In this document: piece by piece, positions 24,564 through 32,317 of the stretch
Layout: each line of letters begins with the position of its first letter
Numbering within the stretch: the stretch's first letter is position 1
Assembly (NCBI GenBank): GCA_947176915.1
Contig: CAMWSM010000012.1
Span: 1 to 49,846 of the forward strand
Length of the DNA stretch: 49,846 nt
Source: an uncultured Porphyromonadaceae bacterium
GTDB taxonomy: Bacteria > Bacteroidota > Bacteroidia > Bacteroidales > Muribaculaceae
Direction: 5' to 3'
Notes under the pieces: model-generated
The model's database searches: none
Seen by the model: the letters and a program-made list of their open reading frames with translations, nothing else
Told to the model about the DNA's origin: nothing
Translations under genes and position numbers: made by a program

Positions 24564-25880
24564 ATGAGCAGATTAGTAGCTATAGTAGGGCGGCCCAATG
24601 TGGGAAAATCCACATTGTTCAACCGTTTGACGCAGACCCGCAGCGCGATTGTCGACAACACTGCGGGCACTACACGCGACCGCCAGTATGGAAAAGTCGA
24701 CTGGTGTGGTCAGGAATTTTCTATCGTCGATACAGGCGGATGGGTAGTAAACTCGGAGGATATCTTCGAGGGAGAGATCAACAAGCAGGTGGAAATTGCA
24801 ATTGAGGAGGCAGACGTTATCCTTTTCGTGGTGGATGCTTCCAATGGCGTAACCGACCTTGACGATCAGGTGGCGCAGATTCTGCGCCGTTCCAAGAAAC
24901 CCGTGATTCTTGTCGCTAATAAAGAGGATAAGGGTGATGCCCGGTTTAACGTACCGGAGTTTTATTCCCTCGGATTAGGCGATCCTATCGAAGTGTCGTC
25001 GGCAAATGGAAGCGGCACCGGAGAACTGCTTGACACCATCATAGCGGATATGCCCGAGCCTAAGGAGGATGACAAGCCGGAAGACAATATAGCGAAATTC
25101 GCTATTGTGGGACGTCCTAATGCCGGAAAGTCTTCCCTTATAAATGCCTTTATCGGCGAGGAGAGACATATCGTTACGGATATCGCCGGAACGACACGCG
25201 ACTCCATCTATCATCGTTATAATAAGTATGGATTCGATTTCTATCTGGTGGATACGGCAGGGATTCGTAAAAAGCAGAAAGTGAACGAGGATATCGAGTA
25301 TTACAGCGTGATCCGTTCCATACGTGCAATTGAGGCAAGCGATGTCTGCATCCTTATGATTGATGCCACTCGTGGAATAGAGGGTCAGGATGCCAATATC
25401 TTCGGACTCATACAAAGAAACAAGAAAGGACTTGTGGTATGCGTCAATAAATGGGATCTTGTGGAGGATAAGTCTCTGAATGCGCAAAAGAGATTTGAGG
25501 ATGCAATTCGCAGCCGTTTCGCTCCCTTCACTGACTTCCCGATTCTTTTTACCTCTGCGCTCACCAAGCAAAGGATATATAAAGTGCTTGAGACTGCAAT
25601 CGAGGTGTATGAGAACCGCAAGAGACTTATTCCCACATCACAGCTCAACACGTATATGCTTGAGCAGATTGCAATCACACCTCCGCCGAGCAATAAGGGT
25701 AAATTCGTAAAGATCAAATATGTTACGATGCTAAAGGAGGCAGTCGTCCCGACATTCATCTTCTTCTGCAATCTTCCTCAATGGGTAAAGGATCCTTACC
25801 GTCGTTTCCTTGAGAACAAGATTCGTGAGAAATGGGATTTTTCCGGCACTCCGATTCAGATATTCATGCGCGACAAATAA
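24564..25880 (+). CDS. der: GTPase Der (EngA)
   Basis: A ribosome-assembly GTPase acting on the 50S subunit. It has two tandem GTPase domains: P-loops GRPNVGKST at residues 9-17 and GRPNAGKSS at about 184-192, each with its own DTxG and NKxD motif (NKED and NKWD), then a KH-like C-terminal domain. I trimmed the open frame, which begins at 24489, to ATG 24564 because this gives the standard [17 protein letters not shown] start; 438 residues is the normal length. It ends at a bidirectional terminator. Confidence 0.97.
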   Translation: MSRLVAIVGRPNVGKSTLFNRLTQTRSAIVDNTAGTTRDRQYGKVDWCGQEFSIVDTGGWVVNSEDIFEGEINKQVEIAIEEADVILFVVDASNGVTDLDDQVAQILRRSKKPVILVANKEDKGDARFNVPEFYSLGLGDPIEVSSANGSGTGELLDTIIADMPEPKEDDKPEDNIAKFAIVGRPNAGKSSLINAFIGEERHIVTDIAGTTRDSIYHRYNKYGFDFYLVDTAGIRKKQKVNEDIEYYSVIRSIRAIEASDVCILMIDATRGIEGQDANIFGLIQRNKKGLVVCVNKWDLVEDKSLNAQKRFEDAIRSRFAPFTDFPILFTSALTKQRIYKVLETAIEVYENRKRLIPTSQLNTYMLEQIAITPPPSNKGKFVKIKYVTMLKEAVVPTFIFFCNLPQWVKDPYRRFLENKIREKWDFSGTPIQIFMRDK

Positions 25881-25912
25881 TCCTGACCGACTTAAATCAG
25901 TTATAAAAAAAC

Positions 25913-25947
25913 CGGGCGAAGTCATCATGACTCCGCCCGAATCTTTT
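25913..25947. terminator. Terminator between der and the outer-membrane barrel gene
   Basis: CGGGCG and CGCCCG (25913-25918 and 25934-25939) form a GC-rich base around AGTCAT/ATGACT. An A-run precedes it and a T-run follows, so it can stop transcription from both converging genes. Confidence 0.85.
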
Positions 25948-25980
25948 ATCCATTCATTTCAGACCTTGCCTGTATGAGAC

Positions 25981-28104
25981 TCATAATCTTTCCATTTCTG
26001 ACTCTCCCGCAACAGAAGCCTTATAGCGCGACCTCCGCACGTTGAATTGGTATGTTACAGTCAACCGCAGAGTCCTATTGGAGGATACCCATTCCCCTTC
26101 GGTTATGCTTTGAGAGGTATAGGTGGTGGCATTAAGGGTTCCGGACGTATTGAAGATGTCTTCCACATTCAGCTGAACATTCCAATGATGCCCTAATGTC
26201 TTGGTGATGCCTGCGTCCAGACGCCAGTTGCCGTTGAGATGTCCTGCCTCCACATCTCCTCCGCTTGACCAGCTGAAATTCAATGTGGCGTTGAAGGATT
26301 TGGAGAATTTAAAGAGATTGTTGAAATCGATTTTTCCCATCGGATTTATGAACCGTTTCGGTTTTCCACAGAAGTCAATCCTGTAATCTTGAGGGAAAAT
26401 CATTGCCGAAAAAACCGGATAGTAGATAGTTCCGATGAATCCGGGGGTAATAGTGGCAACCGCCGAGAATTGTTTCAGGGGTATTGAAGAATTAATCTTA
26501 TAGTCAAGAATTATATCGGGATTATCCGGATAGGGGATTGTGGCAGTCATAACCTTACCGGTTATATAGCCGTATCTGAGTGAAAGCATCAGCCAACGAT
26601 ACTTGCATGAGATATTATAGAAATTAAAATATGCCGGTTTCAGATACATATTCCCGGCTTCATACAGATTCGGATTGACGTAGTTTATGCGGTTGGTTAG
26701 CCAGGCATAAATAGGCTTGTTATACATTCGCGAATATGAAAGACGTAAAGTTACCTCCTTCCAGGGGATACGTACAGAGAGAGAGGGTATGAGCTCATGA
26801 TAGTCTCTCCTTACCGCCGTTCCCTCTCCCTGGGTCTCTCTGTATTTAGCCCATGTGTATTCATAGCGTATGCCTCCGTATAGCGAGATTATCCCGATTT
26901 TTCTTGAATACTCAATATATATTCCCATATTGGATTCATTCATGTTGGTGGTGTTGGAGGGGATTATCTCCTCATAATTCAAGAAATCGCTTAGAATGCC
27001 GGTGTTCGTTATTTCCGTGCCCATATATATGGTTCCTCCTCCAAGCTTACGCGACATATCTATCTTCCCGGCGAAAAGACGATTTCTGTTTTCGGAACGT
27101 TGCGAGTAAAGGGAAATCTCCTTATCCGTATACATATAATGGCTTTCCCGTTGGCTTTTCGAGTATCTGAGGAGAAAATCGAAATTAATATCACAATCCC
27201 ATTCCCCCCATTTCCCGGCATAAAATGCGTTGACACGATGACGGGGAGAACGTGATGAGGCGTCTCCTCTATAGGATGCCGCGCTCATTGAAATCCCATT
27301 CATGAGGTTATTGAAAATGCCTGACCCCGTGTTTCCGCTGTTTTTCTGCAATATGCCTTGATAGTAGGCTCCAAACAGATGGTCGGCAGCCGGAGAGAGA
27401 TTGAATCCTATCTTTCCTTCCCATCTGTCTGAGTGCGATTTGCTTCGGGTGGAGTTTTCAGATTGCAGGGAACCTGATGGCGTAAAAAGTTCTGTCGACA
27501 CGCTGTTGGTGTGCTTTGTGGCAGAATGCGAATAGTTTGCTGAGGCAAACATGTCAAGATTTCCGGAACGATAGTTAAGCGAGAGCTGATTGGAGGGTTC
27601 GAAATAATCCCCATATCCAAGAGTGAGACGTTCGCTCACTGCCAAACCTTCACCCGGCTTTCGATAGGTTGTGATAAGAATCACGGCACGCACGTCTCCT
27701 CCATATTTTGCCCCCGGACTGTCAATCACCTTTATCGACTTTATACGTTCAGGAGATAAAAGTTTGATTTCGTTGGAGTCTCTGACTTTCTTTTTGTCTA
27801 TATAAATTTCCGGTGCTCCTACACCTGCCACTTCCACCGATTCTCCTGAAACGATTAGCCCGGGGATAAACCTCATGACTTCATAAGTAGTGGCGAGTTT
27901 ACTAAGTTCCGTATCTTTGATAGTAGTCAGGTTGCCGTCCACCTCCATAATGGTTTTTAATGTCGGCGCCTTTACCACAACCTCCTGAAGCCTGACCGTG
28001 TCGTTGCTCAGGGTTGAGTCGGAAAGCGTTCCAGCGGTCTTGGTCTGAGCAGTAATTAGAAAAGGGAGAGACAAGGCAATGTTGATAATTAAAAATTGAC
28101 GCAT
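25981..28104 (-). CDS. Outer-membrane beta-barrel protein with TonB-type plug
   Basis: A 707-residue predicted outer-membrane protein with a signal peptide (ATG at 28104, MRQFLIINIALSLPFLITAQ). A plug-like domain at about residues 40-150 has the motif LQEVVVKAP and EIYIDKKKVRD. A long barrel of the OMP_b-brl/TonB-dependent type follows. There is no N-terminal carboxypeptidase-like domain and no clear signalling (STN) domain. I rejected the upstream ATG at 28140 because it overlaps the previous gene and would hide the signal peptide. It ends the leftward trio with an anti-sigma-like protein and an ECF sigma factor, so it may be the surface output or sensor of that pathway. The substrate is unknown. 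Confidence 0.82.
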   Translation of the reverse strand: MRQFLIINIALSLPFLITAQTKTAGTLSDSTLSNDTVRLQEVVVKAPTLKTIMEVDGNLTTIKDTELSKLATTYEVMRFIPGLIVSGESVEVAGVGAPEIYIDKKKVRDSNEIKLLSPERIKSIKVIDSPGAKYGGDVRAVILITTYRKPGEGLAVSERLTLGYGDYFEPSNQLSLNYRSGNLDMFASANYSHSATKHTNSVSTELFTPSGSLQSENSTRSKSHSDRWEGKIGFNLSPAADHLFGAYYQGILQKNSGNTGSGIFNNLMNGISMSAASYRGDASSRSPRHRVNAFYAGKWGEWDCDINFDFLLRYSKSQRESHYMYTDKEISLYSQRSENRNRLFAGKIDMSRKLGGGTIYMGTEITNTGILSDFLNYEEIIPSNTTNMNESNMGIYIEYSRKIGIISLYGGIRYEYTWAKYRETQGEGTAVRRDYHELIPSLSVRIPWKEVTLRLSYSRMYNKPIYAWLTNRINYVNPNLYEAGNMYLKPAYFNFYNISCKYRWLMLSLRYGYITGKVMTATIPYPDNPDIILDYKINSSIPLKQFSAVATITPGFIGTIYYPVFSAMIFPQDYRIDFCGKPKRFINPMGKIDFNNLFKFSKSFNATLNFSWSSGGDVEAGHLNGNWRLDAGITKTLGHHWNVQLNVEDIFNTSGTLNATTYTSQSITEGEWVSSNRTLRLTVTYQFNVRRSRYKASVAGESEMERL

Positions 28105-28120
28105 GGTTAGGTAAAAGAAT

Positions 28121-29281
28121 TTAGAGTCCGCCGGTAACAATCCACACTCCTTTTGAGTTTTTTGTAATGGCGAGATTAAAATTTTTGATATAATTGTTTT
28201 TTAGTTTCAGTGAATAAGGCACGAAGGTAAGATCTTTCTGATTGCCTGAGCGGAAGGGGGTACCCATCGACAAAAGAGTGGCTCCTTCATAATCCTTACG
28301 CAAGATCTCAGCCATATCAGGGGAGACCAGACGGTAAATGACAGACGTATCCCAATCTTTGAAAGCATTAAACAAAACGGAAGCCGTCTCTTTTTCATCC
28401 ATTCCCGTGAAACCCGACAGATTATCGTATAATTGGTCCATTTCCTGAAATCTTATGCCGGAGGGTATGGACGCCAATTCAATATCTCCGTGGAGATATT
28501 TCACATCAGTTATCCTTATCACTTCTCTCTCCTCGCCGTTGACAAGCATAGCCACGGAAGCGGATTCAAGGTGATTGTTATCCGCATTGATTACATAGCG
28601 TCTCACAGTCTGTGCCTCCACTATAGATTTATTAAGCATATAAGGATTTGAGAAATCACCCTCCTTTTGCGACCTGACAGTGAGGAAATATCTCCCTTTT
28701 TCTTTTTTCAACTCATATTTGGCGCCATATTTCCCTGATGTGAGTTCAAGCTCCCTTTCAAGTGTCTTTTCAGGGTTTACAAACACTGAAAGATAGTCGA
28801 GCACATCAGTATTCCGATTTGAGGAATACCAACCTATGTTGTATTCCTTTATCCATACGAAAACCCCTTCACTGTTTTTAACGGCAGTACGCCCCCCCTT
28901 GTCAATGCTCCAGTAAGTGGTGGAATCCGTGCGCCGGGTTTTGATATGGTGAGTGACGAACTCCTCCTCAGGATCTACGAGAATGAAATTATCGCGAGGT
29001 AGGGTACGTATATCTACTTGCAGTTCCACATTCGGAGTGCCAAGAAATGAATCAATCGTTTTAGAGAGCAGCTGTGCCGCTGATAGTCCGTCGGGAATAA
29101 GGAGAATGACCATAAAAAGAGCAGCTGCGGAAAGGGCAACTCCTGTGAGTATATATTTTTTTAAAATTTTGGAGCGTTTCCTTTTTCTCACAGTTTCCCT
29201 TATCCTCTCCCTAAATGAACTACTCACCTTTACCTCCCGACGCGGAGTGAGGAGGTCAATAATATCTTTATAATCATCCAT
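28121..29281 (-). CDS. Membrane anti-sigma-like protein with large periplasmic domain
   Basis: A 386-residue single-pass protein: cytoplasmic residues 1-41, a membrane segment at about 42-64, then a large beta-rich periplasmic part. The region about 80-270 resembles RseB/LolA-like half-barrels (NVELQVDIRTLPRDNF and SGKYGAKYELKKEKGRYFLTV). The last ~90 residues could be a separate small domain. The gene overlaps the sigma factor gene by 8 bp and precedes the outer-membrane barrel gene, the normal place of an anti-sigma factor. I see no conserved zinc motif. The anti-sigma role is inferred from topology and position. Confidence 0.72.
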   Translation of the reverse strand: MDDYKDIIDLLTPRREVKVSSSFRERIRETVRKRKRSKILKKYILTGVALSAAALFMVILLIPDGLSAAQLLSKTIDSFLGTPNVELQVDIRTLPRDNFILVDPEEEFVTHHIKTRRTDSTTYWSIDKGGRTAVKNSEGVFVWIKEYNIGWYSSNRNTDVLDYLSVFVNPEKTLERELELTSGKYGAKYELKKEKGRYFLTVRSQKEGDFSNPYMLNKSIVEAQTVRRYVINADNNHLESASVAMLVNGEEREVIRITDVKYLHGDIELASIPSGIRFQEMDQLYDNLSGFTGMDEKETASVLFNAFKDWDTSVIYRLVSPDMAEILRKDYEGATLLSMGTPFRSGNQKDLTFVPYSLKLKNNYIKNFNLAITKNSKGVWIVTGGL

Positions 29282-29768
29282 CGCTAAGAGTTTTTATAAG
29301 TTCACGCAATTTATCCATTCCGGATTTAAATCGGGATTTTACAGTAGAGACAGGTGTGTCGGAGAGTAGGCTTATTTCTACAAAAGAGAGTCCGTCAACC
29401 ACTTTCATCTTTATTACTTCCGACATTCTTTGAGGAAGCTTGTCAAGCAAGTTATCTATTCTTTCCGCTTCCTCCAAGAGGGGTTCCTCCTCCTGGCAGC
29501 CATACTCCCCGACAGATTCAAGAGGGAGCGTGAGGTTACCGCTGCGTAGTGTGTCGATACATATATGATGGAGTGTTTTATAAAGGTAGGCTTTGAAATT
29601 CCTCTCAGATATATGGTTTATATTGTCCAGACTACGAACCACGGCCTCATTTACAGCATCCTCAGCCATCTGCATGCTGCGAAGCCGGAAAAAAGCGAAG
29701 CGGAGGAGACCTTGCAGGTTCTCCTCGATGATCTTATCTGTATTTTTCCGTCGGAATCGGCTAATCAT
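29274..29768 (-). CDS. ECF-type RNA polymerase sigma factor
   Basis: A 164-residue sigma factor with region 2 (LLRFAFFRLRSMQMAEDAVNEAVVRSL and AYLYKTLHHICIDTL) and region 4 (KLPQRMSEVIKMKVVDGLSFVEIS then TPVSTVKSRFKSG). The open frame reaches back to 29942 and would overlap the divergent lipoprotein gene, so I start at 29768 (MISRFRRKNTDK), the last ATG before region 2. The -7-like box TAAATTTG touches this ATG, which is odd. A non-ATG start further upstream remains possible. It overlaps the anti-sigma-like gene by 8 bp. Confidence 0.85.
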   Translation of the reverse strand: MISRFRRKNTDKIIEENLQGLLRFAFFRLRSMQMAEDAVNEAVVRSLDNINHISERNFKAYLYKTLHHICIDTLRSGNLTLPLESVGEYGCQEEEPLLEEAERIDNLLDKLPQRMSEVIKMKVVDGLSFVEISLLSDTPVSTVKSRFKSGMDKLRELIKTLSDG

Positions 29769-29891
29769 CAAATTTACTGTTTTGGAACGGATATGCTTAT
29801 GACGGAAAAAAGAGAGAAAAGACGAAATAAATGTGTTAAAAAATGCAAAATATAATAAAAGGCTTATTCCTCCATCGGGAACAAAGAGGGG

Positions 29892-29922
29892 TTGAAAAGG
29901 GTTTATAAGTAAAATATCGTTG
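29892..29922 (+). promoter_or_regulatory. Promoter of the lipocalin-like lipoprotein gene
   Basis: -33 TTG (29892-29894), 20-nt spacer and TATCGTTG (29915-29922), one base off the -7 consensus. The ATG follows after 3 nt, so the mRNA is probably leaderless. Confidence 0.6.
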
Positions 29923-29925
29923 TTT

Positions 29926-30396
29926 ATGAAAAAGATTTCCATCCACCTTCTCTATTTCCTTATGGTATTGCTCGGGGCAACCACATTTCTGACCGGTTGT
30001 GTCGAGGATGATGATTATTGGCCCTATTCTCCCCCTCCGGGATGGGATTCCAACTATTTCTATGATCAGGATCTGAACGGCACCTGGGAGCTTGTGCAGG
30101 CAAATTCTCAGCCGGTAGGGCGATATGACACGAATTATATGGAATTTTACGGAGGAGGAAGAGGTAGATACTACTACTATGATTACGGCAGGCTATATGG
30201 TGAGTCTATGGCATATTTCTGTCAGGTGTCAGGAAATACCACTACCTCCTATCAGATAAACGTGCAGTATGAAAACGGTGATACCTCCACGATGGTATAC
30301 TGGTTCACCGATGGCTACAACACTCTATGGCTGCAATGGCAAGTAGGCAATCGCACCCAGACCTATCTATATGAAAGAGTGAGCCGCGTGCCATAA
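29926..30396 (+). CDS. Small lipocalin-like lipoprotein
   Basis: A 156-residue lipoprotein with lipobox FLTGC (Cys25) directly followed by acidic residues VEDDD, a pattern associated with surface export in Bacteroidetes. The mature part is beta-rich and begins LNGTWELVQANSQPV, which resembles the lipocalin-like families of this phylum. It has many tyrosines and aromatic residues. No ligand can be inferred. I use ATG 29926 over 29920 because the -7 box ends at 29922. It is divergent from the second sigma factor operon and may belong to its regulon. Confidence 0.72.
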   Translation: MKKISIHLLYFLMVLLGATTFLTGCVEDDDYWPYSPPPGWDSNYFYDQDLNGTWELVQANSQPVGRYDTNYMEFYGGGRGRYYYYDYGRLYGESMAYFCQVSGNTTTSYQINVQYENGDTSTMVYWFTDGYNTLWLQWQVGNRTQTYLYERVSRVP

Positions 30397-30423
30397 AAAT
30401 AAAAAAGCGAGTATTATTTTAAT

Positions 30424-30478
30424 AAAATGAGGAATATATGCAAAAATTTTTTTAATTTTGCATTGTATTCCTCATTTT
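30424..30478 (+). repeat. Near-perfect inverted repeat overlapping the ychF promoter
   Basis: Perfect 13-base arms at 30424-30436 and 30466-30478 enclose inner complementary tracts (ATGCAAAA with TTTTGCAT). The ychF -7 box lies inside the right half. It follows the lipoprotein gene by 28 bp, so it can act as that gene's terminator. Confidence 0.75.
30453..30460 (+). promoter_or_regulatory. -7 box for ychF
   Basis: TAATTTTG matches TAnnTTTG and lies about 87 nt before the ychF start. It has no clear TTG at the expected spacing, and the region is inside an inverted repeat. Confidence 0.5.
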
Positions 30479-30546
30479 CTGTTCTTGAAGGCTCCGTTGC
30501 AGTAATGGAAAACCGACGAGACAGATTAATATATGATTGATTTGCA

Positions 30547-31650
30547 ATGTCATTAAAATGCGGTATAGTCGGACTTCCTAATGTAGGCAAGTCAACACTC
30601 TTCAATTGCCTGAGCAACGCCAAAGCTCAATCTGCAAATTTCCCATTCTGCACAATTGAGCCGAATGTAGGAATGATAACAGTGCCTGACGAGCGTCTCA
30701 ACAAGCTTGTGGAGATGTGCAATCCTCGCAGCGTGGTTCCGGCTACAGTTGAAATTGTAGATATCGCCGGTCTCGTGAAGGGTGCGGCACAGGGAGAAGG
30801 GCTTGGGAACAAGTTTCTTGCAAATATCCGGGAGACTGATGCTATCCTTCATGTTCTCCGTTGCTTTGACGATGACAACATCACTCATGTAGATGGTTCC
30901 GTAGATCCTGTCCGTGATATGGAAATCATCAACTATGAGCTCCAGCTGAAGGATCTTGAGACTGTTGATGCGCGCTTGGCAAAAACTTTGAAGGCAGCGC
31001 AGACCGGAGGAGATAAGACCGCACGTCTGCAAGCGGATGTGCTGAAAGCATACAAGGAAGCGCTTGAAGCGGGCAAGCCCGCCCGTTCGGTGCAGTTTGA
31101 AACCAAGGATGAGCAGAAATTCGCCCGTGAACTCTTTCTGCTGACCAATAAGCCTGTCCTCTATGTCTGCAACGTAGACGATGCCTCTGCTGTTGAAGGA
31201 AATAAGTATGTAGACAGTGTGAGGGAGGCATTGAAGAATGACTCTGCCGGGCTTATGATTGTTGCAGCTGCCACAGAGAGTGAGATAGCTGAGCTTGAGA
31301 CACCCGAAGAGCGGGCGGAATTTCTTGAGGAGATAGGTCTGCAGGAGAGTGGCGTAAGCCGTCTCATACGCGCGGCATACGCGCTCCTTGATCTTCAGAC
31401 ATATTTCACAGCCGGGGCTGATGAGGTGCGTGCGTGGACTTTCCTGCGTGGCACCAAAGCGCCCCAAGCTGCAGGAATTATTCATACTGACTTCGAAAAA
31501 GGCTTCATCCGTGCGGAAGTCATCAAATATGATGATTTCGTGGCTCTCGGTTCCGAGAATGCCGTTAAGGAAGCCGGAAAGATGTCGGTGGAGGGAAAGG
31601 AATATGTTGTCAACGATGGCGACATAATGCATTTCCGATTCAATGTCTGA
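30547..31650 (+). CDS. ychF: Obg-family ATPase YchF
   Basis: A 367-residue P-loop protein of the YchF/OLA1 group, which hydrolyses ATP and associates with ribosomes. The P-loop is GLPNVGKS (9-16) and the switch regions include DIAGLVKGAAQGEGLGNKF. The base-recognition motif is NVDD rather than NKxD, as expected for the ATP-using YchF. The C-terminal TGS domain ends in VNDGDIMHFRFNV. It is monocistronic and ends at a strong terminator. Confidence 0.96.
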   Translation: MSLKCGIVGLPNVGKSTLFNCLSNAKAQSANFPFCTIEPNVGMITVPDERLNKLVEMCNPRSVVPATVEIVDIAGLVKGAAQGEGLGNKFLANIRETDAILHVLRCFDDDNITHVDGSVDPVRDMEIINYELQLKDLETVDARLAKTLKAAQTGGDKTARLQADVLKAYKEALEAGKPARSVQFETKDEQKFARELFLLTNKPVLYVCNVDDASAVEGNKYVDSVREALKNDSAGLMIVAAATESEIAELETPEERAEFLEEIGLQESGVSRLIRAAYALLDLQTYFTAGADEVRAWTFLRGTKAPQAAGIIHTDFEKGFIRAEVIKYDDFVALGSENAVKEAGKMSVEGKEYVVNDGDIMHFRFNV

Positions 31651-31694
31651 GAAATAAATCATGTAAAGTTAGGTTATAAAAATTAGTGTTATGG

Positions 31695-31730
31695 AGCTGC
31701 CGGGGCCGTGAGGTTCCGGCAGCTATTTTT
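31695..31730 (+). terminator. Terminator after ychF
   Basis: AGCTGCCGG (31695-31703) pairs with CCGGCAGCT (31716-31724), followed by ATTTTT. A classic intrinsic terminator. Confidence 0.9.
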
Positions 31731-31824
31731 ACATTTCGCTTGCTGTGGTGCGAGGAGTGAACAAACAGGCCCTTCAAGGGGTTTTATTAATGAAACATAT
31801 AGAAAGTTTTTAATTTAATATATT

Positions 31825-32154
31825 ATGAAAGACAGTAAATTTTATATTGTAAGTTTCGGTGATTCCGATAAGTATAGTGTCCCCTTCGACGGCAGCAAGG
31901 AGGAATTTGAACATTCCTCAGAGTTCAAGCATATCAAGGATGCAGTCTACGACTATGTGAAAAGCAAATTCCCGGAAGCTAAGTTTGAGGATCTCCTCGC
32001 TCCTAAAGTAGAGGTTCCCACAGAGCGTGATGAAGTGTATTCAGTGCTTGATGCCGACACACTTGGCAAGCTTAAACACGATGCAGCCCGTCAGGTTGAG
32101 GTTAAGATGGGCGATACAAGCCTTAATTCTGATGCCCCTTATTCGAATATTTGA
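31825..32154 (+). CDS. Small acidic protein of unknown function
   Basis: A 109-residue soluble protein with start MKDSKFYIVSFGDSDKYSV. It has no signal peptide or membrane segment and is rich in Lys, Asp and Glu. The pattern (beta strand, short loop, then helix DAVYDYVKSKFPEAKFEDLL) suggests a compact alpha/beta fold. I do not recognise the family. The codon use resembles that of the neighbouring core genes, so it is probably a real, well-expressed gene. Its stop is followed immediately by a heptamer array and a terminator. Confidence 0.72.
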   Translation: MKDSKFYIVSFGDSDKYSVPFDGSKEEFEHSSEFKHIKDAVYDYVKSKFPEAKFEDLLAPKVEVPTERDEVYSVLDADTLGKLKHDAARQVEVKMGDTSLNSDAPYSNI

Positions 32155-32204
32155 GGCGTTAGGCGTTAGGCTCGAGGCATTAGGCATTAGGCCTTAGGGC
32201 TTTA
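32155..32204 (+). repeat. Heptamer tandem array (GGCnTTA) abutting the stop codon
   Basis: Directly after TGA (32152-32154) come GGCGTTA, GGCGTTA, GGCTCGA, GGCATTA, GGCATTA, GGCCTTA and GGGCTTTA. Most units create TAG at their junction, shifting frame by one each time. A mirror-image array follows the converging gene at 32283-32317. Confidence 0.9.
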
Positions 32205-32224
32205 GAGATACGAGTTTATATATT

Positions 32225-32270
32225 AAAAGATAACGGAGCGACTCCCATGAGTTGCTCCGTTATCTTTTTT
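32225..32270. terminator. Bidirectional terminator between convergent genes
   Basis: GATAACGGAGC (32229-32239) pairs with GCTCCGTTATC (32254-32264), with inner ACTC/GAGT, an A-run on the left and a six-base T-run on the right. It is flanked on both sides by heptamer arrays. Confidence 0.92.
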
Positions 32271-32282
32271 ATATTTTGAGGG

Positions 32283-32317
32283 TCGAGGCTTGAGCCTAAG
32301 GCCTAAAGCCTCACGCC
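32283..32317 (-). repeat. Heptamer tandem array on the minus strand, starting in the stop codon
   Basis: Reading the minus strand from the TAG of the leucine-rich gene (32319-32317), the last G of the stop opens GGCGTGA, then GGCTTTA, GGCCTTA, GGCTCAA and GCCTCGA. This mirrors the array behind the converging gene at 32155-32204. Confidence 0.85.

Noticed and set aside
30592..31662. A 356-residue open frame antisense to ychF
   Set aside because: The sense strand holds a complete YchF; the antisense product has no domain or start signal.
32155..32204. TTAGGC repeats resembling telomere sequence
   Set aside because: The repeats are degenerate, internal and tied to stop codons on both strands; a circular bacterial chromosome gives no reason for telomere function.
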